DNA from: Serinus canaria
Taxonomy: Eukaryota > Chordata > Aves > Passeriformes > Fringillidae
Assembly: GCF_022539315.1 (NCBI RefSeq)
Contig: NC_066329.1
Coordinates: forward strand, 6,113,072 to 6,177,071
Reading direction: 5' to 3'
Length of the DNA: 64,000 nucleotides
Shown: positions 37,317 through 50,477 of the stretch, one piece after another
Layout of the letters: every line of letters begins with the position of its first letter
Numbering within the stretch: position 1 is the stretch's first letter
Made by a program: the position numbers and the translations under genes
Notes under the pieces: model-generated
What the model saw: only the letters and a program-made list of their open reading frames with translations
What the model was told of the DNA's origin: nothing
Database searches by the model: none

Positions 37317-40300
37317 TCCAAAGCTGTAAGAGAATGCCATAGAATTTTTTAAAATTTGCTATTACTAAAAGACTTGAGATGCACCTTTTAGGAGGGTAGT
37401 TTGTTTATTTGTTTTTCTTGGTTTGTTGTTTTGTGGGTTTTTTGTAACATCCAAGACTAAATGGCTTGCTGTGAACATCTTTTTCTGCCTTAAAATTGCA
37501 AATGCAAAAATGCTGAATATTCAGAATTTTGGCTTGAGACTCACTGAACTGATACTGCAAGAGAGCTGGAAGGTTGTTTTAGTCGAGCTTTTTTCTCCTA
37601 GGTCACCTTTAATTTTGATATCTAGTACTGAAAAGGAAATTTGGACTAAAAATCCTTTCTTTGTTCCTGGAAGTGTTAAAACTCACAGATATTCCAACTT
37701 AAAGTTGAGGCACCACAGACTCAAGAGTTCAAACTTTAGACTTTCTAATGCATTCTGTGTTTTAGAAAATTTTTTGTTCATTTTTGTACACATACATACC
37801 TTTGCAGGCTTTCTGAGTAGGTTTGCACAGGTGTGGAGGGGACACAAACTTGCAGGCCGGTTTTCCCACTCAGAAATATTTCAGTGGGTGTTGTGGCTGT
37901 CACTGTAGCTCTGTGTTTTGATTCTGTTTGTCTCCATGCAGTATAAGCACAGCACTCCAGACAAAAGTGGGGATTGAAAACAACCATTTCTTAATCATTC
38001 TGTTGTAGCTAAATGTAATATAAATTTGGATTTGAGGATATGCTTGGTATTTTGGAGGAACTGTGTTAAGCTGTTTTTACAGCTGACTTGGTGACATTTC
38101 TGTAAGTAAAATATGCTGTTGTTCCAGCATGGCAAAGGTCTGCATAATTCATGTGCTCAACTTAATCACTGGTTTTCTTCTTGTGACAATAAATGGCATT
38201 GTACCAAAAGCAATATATCCTGTGTGTAGTTACTAGTGGAAATAATTATTACTGTGCAGCTTGTATTTTCATTGTCTTTGCAGCCACTAGCATGGATTGT
38301 GTGCACTGACAGTCACTCCAGGCTATTAAAGACGTCTGGGGGAAAACCAGGTCCTGGATAACACTTGTTTGCTTTCTGGAAGCTGTTGCTGTACTTTGAA
38401 GCAGAAAAGGGTTGCACCTGATGCTGCATTAAGCTTATTTTCTTCTGAGTCTTGTCATCAGAATACATCTGAGTCTAGAGAGCTTCTCCAGATTTGCTCC
38501 TCCACATTGTTCCTCTTGAGAAAGGCCCAGGCTCAACACCAGCATCATTAGAGCTAATGATGATAAGAGAGCAGAAGGGCTTTTTTTCTCTGCTTGATTC
38601 TGGGATTCTGCTAAACTGTACTCAGCTTTAGAGCACAGCACTGTAAAAAGACTTGTGGAATGCTGCAACTGGCTTTGCTCACCAACTCCTTAAGACCAGA
38701 TAAGACCTCACAGGCAATATGCAATGCTTGGGAACTCTCTAGTCATAAGTTTTGTTCCCTCCTGCCCCCAGTAGCAATTCTGCACTACTGGTTCTGCAAG
38801 TAAACCAGCCCTGGATAACTCCGTCCAAAGGGAAGCTTTGGGTTTAATTTCTAGATGCTCAAAAGGGCAAGATATTAAGATAGTTTTCTCCCTATCACTT
38901 GCATTTGACTGCTAGTGTAGTACTTATTATACTAAATTGTCACTGTGCAAAAAATTTCATACTGTAGAAATAAGAGGGCTGAAGAGCTTGTTCTTCTCAA
39001 CATATATTCCTTCTCGCATTCTAGGTGTGTAGAAAAATCCTTACTTTCAGTTATAGCTAAAAAGCCTTTCTGCATTCGCTTGTGCACATTTTTCTCTGCT
39101 GCCTCCTACTCTACTGAGATGTGACTTACTTTACTGCTAATGGTGTTATAACAACTGTAGTACTACAGGTGTCATGGTAACTTGTAAATAAAATTACTGG
39201 AAACGCACAGTCAAGTTATTTGTGGTGCTGCTCTGTACACGTGTGACACTGCCTTAGCTGCCAGTCCTCATGCACTTCCCTGGAGGATCACTTGGGGATT
39301 AGAAAGGCTGAGCCTGTGCTTTGTATGAGGAACCTTTTGCTGACCAGCCTCCACAGCAATCTGGTCCTATTAACAAGTTCCAGGCAACTCTAGCATTGAC
39401 AGCAATTGTTCCTAAGCAGGAACATTGCCACATTATTTGCCAGCTGACAGCAAATCAACCCTTCTGTCAGACTGCTAGTGGAGCAATAATACCATTTAAT
39501 ATAAATACCTCTAACCATTTGTATAACGGGAGAGCACAGGGTTATTTACAGTGGGAAGCTGATGAGGAAGCTGTTGCTGCAGCGTTGTGTCCTTGGAGCC
39601 TGGTGCTCTATTTCCCATCCAAGGAGAGAGGGGCGGAAGAGTGGAAGAGGTCTGACCTGTGTGGAGAACACAAAGTGCTGTGCTTTAGTTCACAATCCAG
39701 ATGTGTTGCTCTGCTGCGCTCTCTGCAAGTGTGGTGGCCGGCAGGGGAGCAGCAGAGGCAGCCCGGCTGGGCTGGAGCAGAGGGACAGCAGGAATGCTGG
39801 GAGATGTGCTCAGCAGCAGTGCTCCCTCTCCTAGAAATCGGTCCCGAGGAGGTGGAATGAAGGCCAGGTGTGAAGCCCTTCAGAACAATTTGCCCTCATG
39901 AATGCATGTGTCCATGTGTTGTGGAAGGCATGTCATCAGGCAGTGCAGCAGCAGGTAAAATTTAAGGGGTTTCATGTCTTTTCTTTGGGGGTTGAATATG
40001 AAATACTTTTAGGAAATATTCTAATGGCTGGATTTTCTTCAGTGCTGAAGAGAGAAGCAGCTTGTAGTTCCCAGCTACCTGAGGCTCCAATTAGCTGTCT
40101 TTGTGTATGCAGGGAAAAACTCGCTTTTTGGAGTTGACAACAATTCTGCTTCCCAACTTTTAATTGCTTCTGTAGTTTTTCACTGTTTTCTTCCCTTTAA
40201 ACCTCCTGCCCTGCAACTGTTACATACGGTCCTTGGGAGCCTGAATCTTTCAAAGGTATTTAAATTAATTAAGAGGCAAATACCACATGGAAACATTTAT

Positions 40301-41544
40301 CTAGAAACAATTTCACTTAACAGTTTCTCAGAGCGGGAACTTGTGGTCTTTTACCACAAGGGGTAATAGAGTTTATTTACAACAAGCATATTAAACAAAG
40401 CACTTAGCTCGAAGAATAAATACAAATACAATCCTCCTCAGAATAAAATGCCATGTCTGTAATAGCTACTGAATTAAATCTCGGGGAAAAAAGGAACTAG
40501 GAAGCAAAAATATCTTCAAATCAATGCACTTGAATGAATGAAATTTGTGTGTGCAACAGGCGTTGTCTGAAGGTGGTGATTATAATTCAGGTGGGTTTGG
40601 TGGGTAGAGAGGTGGGCAGCACAATGAAACCCGTGGCATTTCTTGTATAAATATTGCTATCTGCAAATTGCCACACTCCTCATCAAACAAAGGTAGCAAT
40701 TAATTAAGCAGGTGAGTCTATTTCAGCTCTTAAGGTGCTCATTTCAGGATATTCAGGAATTGTCTTGGCATTCAGTGGTACTGAGAATGAATTCATGATG
40801 ACATGTTGATGTTCAATTACTGAAATTTTGCATGTGTATATTTTGGTTTTACGTGAATGTATGAATCATTGGAATATTTGGTAATTTTCACTCTGAAAAG
40901 AAGTGATTGCCTTTCAGTGATCTGTCTTACTCCTGCTTGCTTGGAGCAGGGGTTGTGAAGCCCTGGAATAAAATAATCTTCAGGTAAACTAGTAAAAATT
41001 AAAAACTCTTCCTATTGCCTGTTTAGGAATAATAAATACACCTCTAAACCCTTTGCACCTACTCAGGCAGTGAAGAGCTAACTAATTTCTGAAAAGCTTG
41101 AGGGACACAGCTCTTCCTATGAGCAAAATTCCTATACCCTGCTGGAGAACTACACCATGGGCTGCCACCTTCCAGGGCTTGCTAATCAGCAGCTGCTACG
41201 ATACTGCTGGGTGGATTTTCCAATGCCATGTTGATTTTCTTAAACCAGCCCCAAAGCTGGATTCACCCAGTAGCCAGTACTCCCTCAGGAAGTAATGGGC
41301 ACTGCCAGAGGTGTCCTGTCTGGTATCTTCTTGCAATGATTTTGTTTCCATTTGTTGTCTTGTGCAATAATTTATTTTCTTGTTGTTTTACTCTTCTCTT
41401 TAGTCCTACACTTTAAAGGCTGTGCTGAGATCAGATGAATGCATGGCCTTCCTGGCTAACAGGCAGTCCATCTCAAGGACTTTCTGTAATTCAGTGCCAT
41501 TAGATGTAGCTGTTGTCAAATGTAGCCAAGCTCCTGAAGGCAAC

Positions 41545-41665
41545 CATAGAAAAATCCTGTTGGAAGGAACCTCTGAAGGTCACCCAGCCCAACACCTACT
41601 GACAATGCAGATGTGGTGACCTGGACACCTCTGGGCTGCATGGGGCTGAAGAGGACCTGCTCAAG
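41545..41665 (-). mobile_element. Degraded CR1 LINE 3' end
   Basis: The + strand shows CCATAGAAAAATCCTGTTGG, AAGGAACCTCTGAAGGTCA and CCCAGCCCAACACCTACTG, the decayed complement of a CR1 3' terminus. Only about 100 bases are recognisable; the right border is uncertain. Confidence 0.6.
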
Positions 41666-41718
41666 GGAGGGGAGAAGTAGATCTTCAGTTCATACTTGCC
41701 AGTACCTTATACAGCTAA

Positions 41719-41766
41719 ATTTTGCCTTTTTAAGAAATACAGATTTTGCCTTTTTAAGAAATACAG
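41719..41766 (+). repeat. Perfect 2 x 24-bp tandem duplication
   Basis: The 24-base unit at 41719-41742 (beginning ATTTTGCC and ending AAATACAG) is repeated without change at 41743-41766. The exact identity suggests a recent duplication, possibly polymorphic. Confidence 0.93.
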
Positions 41767-44700
41767 TGATCAAGACAGGTTTAGGCATGGAATTTATCCT
41801 TTAATCACTTTCACCCCTACTTCAGTCACGTTGGGTGTAGGGTATAAAGGAGGCTACTCCTCACATCTTTTTTTATGTTTTGACTGGAAGACATCGGCAG
41901 AGAAGGATGATCCCCGTTTGTATAGAGCAGGTGCAAAGGCTGAGCCCCTCCTTGCTGCACAAGCTGCCCTTCCTGGCACTCCCACAGTTTGTGCTGTTCC
42001 TGCTCCCAGGCTGAGCTTTCAGTCTTGTACCACCTTGCACGTTTTGGATTTTTCACGTACTTTCTACAAATCAAACCCCATTTTGTGTAATATTTGCTAT
42101 TCATTTTGTCTGTGGGTCAAATTTTTCGGCCATGGTGATCTAATCTCCAGAAAGCAAAAAAGACAGAGACAAAACCGGCCCTAGAAATGACATAATGACA
42201 CTTTTTATTCAGCCTCACAGTAGAAACCTTGCCTCTGTTAAAAGCTTTGAAGGAAATGAGACAGCGTAACCGTGGCTCAGAGCTCTGTGCTGCAAAGCGT
42301 TCCTGCCTAGCCCGGTCCTGCAGAGCTGTCGGGATGGTCATGGCTGTGCTCGTGCCATCTGCTGGGGGAAAGCTGCCATGAACTGCGTTATACACATAAA
42401 AACCCTGCTGACGGCACTCAACTGCGATCATTAAACAGCAGAATTTATAATAATACCCAAACTGTCTAGAAAAACATCAGATAAGTCTTCTAGATTTAGA
42501 GCTGCAGTGTTTGTCAAAGGCTAACCTATGACAAGGTACAACATAAACATATCTCTGAAACTGTAAATTAATAATTTCTATTTTTATTTGGTAGGTTGTT
42601 TGGGGGTTCTTTTTGTTTGGGGTTTGGTGGTTTAGTTGTATTATTTTAAAGCAGTCTGAGTCTCACAGTGGCTGTACAGTATGACTGGTCAAGGCAGTAG
42701 AAATGAGGATTTAAAGACATTTTTTTTTTTGCCTGGGACTGATTTGATCATTCTTCCCTTTTTTTACCCGTTTCTGGTGTGGGTCCAAGCAATTCCAACC
42801 ACCTACAAAAAGATAGCACACCACCGTGCTAGGGAATGAAGCACAGAAGCAAGGTGAGGCACTGGGAACTTAATATGAATATTAATGCTTATGATTATGA
42901 TAGTTATGATTGTCAAACTTTGTACAATCTGTTCTTCTCATCTCTGTTCCCATCCACCCATTCCATACATACTGGCAGAAATATCAAAAGAACAATTCAA
43001 GACAGAGGACAGAGAGAACAGTATTATAGCTTGTAACATGAAAAACTAACTTCACCAGCCTGTGGGTGTGTTTTATACCCCCAGCTAAGATGACACATTT
43101 CTCTCTTGTAACAATACCCAAGGGGTTGCAGAATCTTGTTTGTAGCAGCAGCAAAGCGTCTTACAGGAAGTTTCTGGATAGTGATGCTCAGGGGATTTTG
43201 CTGGTTGCAATAGCTTTTCTGTCAACTTCCATGCCCTGCTTTGCACCCTGCTCACACCGTTAATGCTGTCTGCTCTGCTCTATAATTCTTTAGCTCACAC
43301 AAGAGCAAGTATCAGTTTCTTGATCAAATGTGAGTTATGTTGACTTGTGCTTGTGCGCTCCTGCCAGAGCAGCTGGGTTGGTTGTGTCCTGTGCCCCCTG
43401 AGCCATCCAGAGGTCTCAGGTGACTTTTTTTTAGAACCTAAAAGTTTAAGATACCCCAAGCACAGGACAAAGGCACCTGAGACAGTTCCTTTGCATGGCA
43501 CGCCAACATCAGCGCTACTTTTCTGGAATAGATGGATGTAGAGAAGGATGTTGAAGATGTAATCCCCAGCTGGTGCAGGTAAGATCCATCTGAGCACTGG
43601 CCTCTCTAGAGCTTAGATACCAGCTGAGATGGCATTTTGCATTTCACCCCTCTGTAACCAGACAACAACCTTCTAACCTGGCACACTCCAGAATGTGAAG
43701 CAGCAGCATTACCTCTGCCTTTATTTTAAGTAATTGTTGTTACATTCTGTGACACATGCCCGGTAACTTTTATGTGCAGTGCTGGATGCTGCTGTCTCAC
43801 GCAGATGTAAGAGAGCCTTTTATGGCTTCCTCCCACCCTTGTTCCAGTCATTTCAAACACTGATCATGCTGTGGCTGCAGCAGCCTGGCCAGCCCATTCC
43901 TCTCCTGTGCTGCCTCCCTGGGCCACAAGCTGCAGCACTGCCTATGCCAGGCTCAGCAAACATTCTGACAGACATGCGAGTACCGGAACAGAGCAGAGAG
44001 AGCATTCAGCAGCTGTGTGGCACAACAGAGCACAGCAAGTATGTCCTGTGTGCAAAGGGCATCCTGACCAAATGACACACTTAATGCAAAGATTTTTTTC
44101 TTGGTACAAATTCTAGTAAGGAATCCTTCACATAAAACTGTAGTGCAGCTCTGAGTGGATTTGCTTTATGCAACTGGTATGATGTGCAGCAGAGAGAGTG
44201 AGACTTTGGCACTATTAACTCACTGTGGCAGTCTTGCAAATCTGCACTTATTTTCAGATTTCTGAGCATGTCTGCAGGGAATAAAAAATGGAATTTTAGA
44301 TATAGAATGTTTTCCAGATTGGCAGCTACATTATGTGCCAGCAGCTCTCTGGCCACAAAGAGCAATGCACAACTTTCCCAGGCATTGTCCTGGGAAAGGC
44401 TGTGAGAAGCTCAGAGAAAAGAATGATAAACAATTCTTAACTTCACTTGCTGCACCTGTTGTTGTGAACATGTGGAATGTTTTATGGATATTTGTTTACC
44501 AAAGGGTTTCCTTTATTGGCCAATGGTGATGGTGTTTAAATTGAAGGACCAATGCGGTTCACCACTGGTGACTTACAGTGACTGCAAAGGGGATGGGTTT
44601 CTTAATAAGCATAGTATAATAAAGAGATTGATCAGCCTTCTGAGAATCATGGAGTCAATGCTAATTATTACCCAGCTGGGGGCCTTCAGTGACAGCATTA

Positions 44701-47700
44701 CAAGGTAAAGCTGCTTTGTCACTCAAGCTTGGATAACGTGGATGCTCTGTATGACATAGCAAGAGAGACTTTTCTTGCCATGCATATTTTGCTGGGGCTT
44801 GTGACTCCTTGGAAACAGGCACTTTCTTTGTTTTCACATCGTGTGGATCAGGGGATGTGTCTTTCCTAGTAACACTGCCAAAATATGGGTGCAGCCAGTC
44901 TTAGCCTGCCTGGTACCCAGTAACCAGCCCTCTACCAGGCTCTGCAATTGTAATTTGTATTCTCTTGATCTCTGCAATTTTGCAACTGTGGCAATATCTT
45001 TAGAGATGAATTCCATTTCTACTGTGAAAGAAGCTCTATCCTGTTAGAAGATCTATCCTGTAACACACAAGCTGATACACAACAGAACAGAACATCCAGC
45101 ATGCCCTGGCAGCTCACTGCCTTCCTGCTGCCAACACTGAAGGTGCTAAAAGTGAGCTATTTACTTTTCTGCAGTCTGAAGAAAACACCTAGTTGTGCTA
45201 TACACCAAAACATGAACTTACATAACTGGGACATGAAGCAGGCACTAGCTGAGCCCTGTGGTCAGTGAGCCAGGGTACTGGCAGCCTTGTGTAATTCCTG
45301 CTGTGTGTTTTGTCCTTTCCTATGCTCAGTTCATGGTTTGGGTGGTTGAGCAGTCAAATCGAAGCATTTACTGAACACAGTTCAGGGATGGCAGGAAAAG
45401 GTTAATTGAAAGGTATCTGCTTTTTTCTTTCATTCAAATGCTAACATTTTGTTTAATGACAACCCCTTGAAAAATATTTGTTTTAGAAAAAAAGAATGCT
45501 GCCAAAATAAACTACACTGATCTGTGTTTATGTTTTGGTAGAAACTCGAGGCCACTCTTGAAGGTAAATGGCGAATTGCTTTACTGGCCACAGCAAGTTA
45601 ATAATGAACAGCAACATTAGTGCAGGTTGGAATCAAAAAGTGAAGCTGGTATTTGCTTGTTCTCCCCCTGCCTGGCTGAGGTTCCTCTGACAGTAAGCAA
45701 GAGAATGTAACCAAACACAAAGTGATTGACATTGCTACACAGGGAACTGGGCAATGCTTGCTTCGGCCAATCTTGTCTTCAACCTGTGTCCCTATTTCTC
45801 TATTATCAGAAAAATTTGAGCCATTTTTCCTAAAAGTTATAAAGGAAGTTCACACACTTATTTATCAATATTTATATAAGAATGATGGCAAGAAGGGTCA
45901 GCCTGTTATAAAGAATCAGTGCAGGTTCAGCCACAAGATGGAGCCACCTCAGTACCAGGCACACCTTCCCAGTGGGACAAAGTGTAAGGCTGTTTTTTCT
46001 CTAAATCCTTCAGCAGTTTGAATAGGATTGGTCACTTCTCAGTTACTGAGATAGCCTTAGAGAAAATAGAAATCCATTGCAGAAAACAAAAATCAGAAAT
46101 ATCTAGTATTTATGGTACAGAAATCATATACAGCTTGTTCTAACCTACAAATGAAATGTACAGGTAATCTGATCACAAAACATAACAATCAGTGATGCTT
46201 TTTCTTGAGTCTAAATAAAACTAGTCTTTAGACTCGGTTGCATTCTCCAGGGGTTTATGGAATTAAATGACCTAAGGGAAAAAAAGAAGGAAAGATTAAG
46301 AGAAGGGAAAAAATACAGGGTGGCAAATAAGGCCTTTGAGTTAATCTTTCGGAATCAGGCGTATCAATACAAATAATAAATCAGCAGAGGCAGCTCTAGC
46401 AATTGCCACAGTGAATTTAAAAACCCCAGTGTGAAGAGCAGGAACACAGGGGTTGCTTTGTATCTTCTCCTTCCAGCAATTTTTGTAGACACTTTTTAGA
46501 TAAGTTACTAAAAAGAATATGTGTCAAGTGTCAAGTTACAGTGTAACCCTGTGCTCTGATAGTCACAGATCATCTGTTTTTTCTTGTTATTACTGCTCTT
46601 CAGTCTCCTTCTCATTCAGTTTCAAAGTTACACTAGCTTCATATGAATTACAATAAAAGCTTTTATTTTTGTCCTTCTCAGAAATTTTCCCTGGCCAACA
46701 TTAGTCTTTACTTTGTATATTTATCTCAACATTGCAAAAAGAATCAGCTCTTTAGTATCTGTCTTCATATAATTCCAGAGAATAATTTGATGCCCTGTTG
46801 CATTTTGCCCTGAAAACAATAGGCTGGCTATCACAGGAAGTCAGTTCTAATCAAAATTGGTTCCAATTTAATTTTTCCTAGAGTATTGCTTTGCTATGGA
46901 AATCTGTAATTCACCTCTGAAACAAAATGAAATTCACCTTCTGTGAAAAACTCCAGGTGACCTGCTGGTCATTCCTCATAGCAGATGCCTTTTGAATGTG
47001 ACCAAGCTTTTAATTTGTATTGTATGTCTAGTCTGATTCACAAGAAAACACAAGTTGAAAAGATTTTTACCATCAATTAACTAACTTTGGGTTTGCTTTC
47101 CCCTTATAATAAAATATTCCTGGTTCTGAAATTGGAACAACAATTCTGAAATGCCTTTGGGGATCCCAATAATGAATCAGTTGAACTGGCAATTAATTGC
47201 ACAGATAGATTTGTTCATCTGAACAGGAAAAGGACAGTCCCCTGCTTGAATCCACTGCTGGAATCCACAGCTCAAGAAATCATTTGATACCTTGGAAAAG
47301 GATCTGATAAGAGATATAGAAACAACCTAGAAACTGCAAAATGTGGTTTATCAAATGCTATTACTTTAAGGGATGCTCTCATGCCTATAGTGAGTCCTAC
47401 AGTCTCCTCCATCTTACAGAGACAGAGGAAACAGCAGCTGAAAGGTAAAATCAAATACATTCAAGGGAGAAATAAGATATCTATATATCTGTCAATGAGA
47501 GTAATTAATGACTGGAACAAGGCATTAACAATTTGTGGAGACAGGATGTTCTGAGGCCTGTTTTCCTAAGGGATGTTCTGGTTTAAATGACAATATCACC
47601 AGTCACATGGCTCTGTCCCACGGTGAGTTGTAGCACATGATTACAATAATCTTCTGGCTCTATTTATCTGTGAAATGACTGAATATGCTTGTGCTGGATG

Positions 47701-50455
47701 CCCTAATCTGGGCAGGATAGAAAATGAAGATGGAAATATAAATCTGGATTTTAAGATGAGAAACACATCTCTTAGAAGAAAGGGAAAAAAAAGGAAACTG
47801 AACAATCCCAACACAGAAAAAGCTTGAATCCTTGCCTCTAGTCAACTGTTCTGCCTATACAGGCAAGCATTTGCAGAATGTGTTTCTACAAAACACATAT
47901 CAACAGAAATTTAATCGCTGCTTTTCTATGGCTCACAAAACACAAATTTAACTTCCCAGATAAGAAACAGCTGGCCAATAGTCAGCCAGGGATCTGATAG
48001 CTGCATGAAATATATGACAATCCTACATTAGGGTAGAGTTTTTAACATGTATGAATACATTGAAAAGCTTACGTAGTTCTCTTTATTCTACTACCTTTTC
48101 CTTTTCCCTCAAAAAAACACACCTTCTACTTTCTCTTCTGCTAAATACAGACAATCCCTGCTAGCATCTGATTTTGGGATTTAAATGCTATGGTACTCAT
48201 CAAGTGCAATTAGTTTCTACGTGTTGTTGTGCTGGTTTACTGTGTTGCCACTCCTGTTTGCATGCTAAATATTCCACTGTACTGTGTAATTTACTTACCA
48301 GGAGTGAACAGCTGCAAAACTGATGATGCTGTTTCCAGTCTCCTGGTTAAATGCAGTCTGCTCCTTGTCTACAATCTCAATGTTTCATGCTGGAGGCAGA
48401 GCCTCCAGCCCTCTCTGCATTCAGAATCACACAGCCACTGTCAGGGAGGGGTTAGAACAGTTCTGTCTTTTATGTCTCTGGAGATGCTCTAGACATCACC
48501 CCTTGCAAAGGAGCCTGAGATAGCTTAAAAGAACTTCTGCTTATTTTTCACAGATAAGGGGAAGTTACAGAACTAACAGACAGGATCTGTGAATCCTGCT
48601 GTTCCAGATGTTGTAATTGATTGTGCCAGATATAAACACAAATGGAACAGTCACAGATTCTCCCATTAGAAAAACAATGTTGTAAGTTTTAAAGAGACAC
48701 ACAGGTATTTACACACTGCAATTGTCTGTTCTTCTTGAGTCTCTTGACCAACTTTCACAAAGCCAACAAGCAAAGCCATAAAGAAATGGAGACACAACCA
48801 GGTTTCCCCACTTACACAGCATGGTCACAGTCCCTGAAGTTGCCTCTGCTTTTGAGGACAGACAAAACTTCATCTCTCCACAGCTTGGTTAGTACAAAAA
48901 ACACATTTCAACAATAAATACAGCTGTCACTTGTTCTTATGATCACCATTTTCATTACTGTGCTTATAGCATGATGATTCTTTTGTGGGCCTTATATTTT
49001 TGTTTAAAGACTAAAAGAAGTATAAACCAAAACTCAACTTACTGTTATCATGTAGAGAAAGGTCTAGATATTCTACTGAAAGTTGATATTAAATAATTTA
49101 AAAAACAAATTCAGGGGGAAAAGATCATAAAATTTAACCTAGCTACTAAAGCATGCTGATGCTTGAAGGGCATGTGTGCTGGCTAATTCCCTGATGAACG
49201 TCTCTACTCCAGGTAGGACACTTGTATATCTGTCAGTCTGAATATTAGAAAAGTTTAATTAGCATCTGGTTTTGCTATTTCAAAAGTCACACAAGAGATA
49301 AAGTAGATCTTCCACAGTGATGGTGGGCATTAACAGAGCAATTCAGATTTTGCAGATGACAAATTGCCCTCCAGTGGTGTGTATTTCAGCCCACTGATAG
49401 ACAGAACATATATTCTCCTAATTTAGGTATCTGGAGCGCTGGGTGATTCTGACTTTTTTACCCGCAACATCCATTTATATGTATATGAGCAGGCGTCTAC
49501 ATCACATAAAAATCATGATACGGATTTGTTTGATTCATAGCCCCCAAAGAAATTCCTTTGCTTATTCTCCACTTGATGAAAGCTTGAGACATCAAAGTAT
49601 TTCAGGACAGCTGATCACATCGCTTTGGAGTCCCTGATCCACTGGAGATGCAGCTTCTCTGCATCTTTTCAGGACTTGCAGATTTTGTGTTGGCATAAGT
49701 GGTGCAATTTAATAGTTGTACTGATTTCAGAAAGCATCCCAAATGAAAGGAATTTATTTGTTCACCTAAAATACCTCCCCTACACAGGCAGTTCCAGACA
49801 AGTAACTAAAATACACTGTGACAAATACCAGTGTAACATGTCCTAGCAACAAGCTGGTATACAATTAATGCATAATGTTGTATTTTCATATTATATAATA
49901 AGAAGTTTCATATTAATTTTGTCAGTTATTTCTACATTACACTATTTAGACCAGTTGCTGCCATGTCACAAGGAAAAAGATGCATTTTTCTTTTCCATGG
50001 AGAACTTTGGAAAACACAACGTTACAAACCTGAGTAACTGAGAACACAAGATCAGATTCTTTTGGATTTTTTTACTAAGCATGCATTTAATGGCAAGCAT
50101 ATAGGAAAGTAGTTAAATTACTTTTTTTAAATAGTAATTCCTTCTTTCAGTGGTTTTCTTTCAGCTAACACAGAGGATCCAATGTTTGAAATTCTAAGAC
50201 CAATTGATTTTTAAATTTGGTTAAAGCCTCCAAACTTTTGAGACTGAACATATCCTAAAGAAGCAAAGGAAGTAATGATGCAAACATTGAGATGCATCAC
50301 TACTTCCTTCATTTCTTTCACGCTTTTTATTTCACTGTCTCAGCCCCTGGCTACATGCAGTGACCTCAAATGCATTGTGCTGTATTGCAGGTTCATTCGT
50401 ACAAGCAACCTTAACCTGCTACCACTGACTACATCCTTGACATGTCTTTATCTTC

Positions 50456-50477
50456 AAAAAAAAAAAAAAAAAAAAAA
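50456..50477 (+). repeat. Poly(A) tract, 22 bases
   Basis: Run of 22 A followed by GAGAAAAGG. Mononucleotide microsatellite; no retroposon body identified upstream. Confidence 0.9.

Noticed and set aside
39321..39860. 179-codon intergenic open frame
   Set aside because: No family resemblance, no flanking promoter or splice signals, and the ending is in GC-richer sequence with other overlapping frames; consistent with chance.
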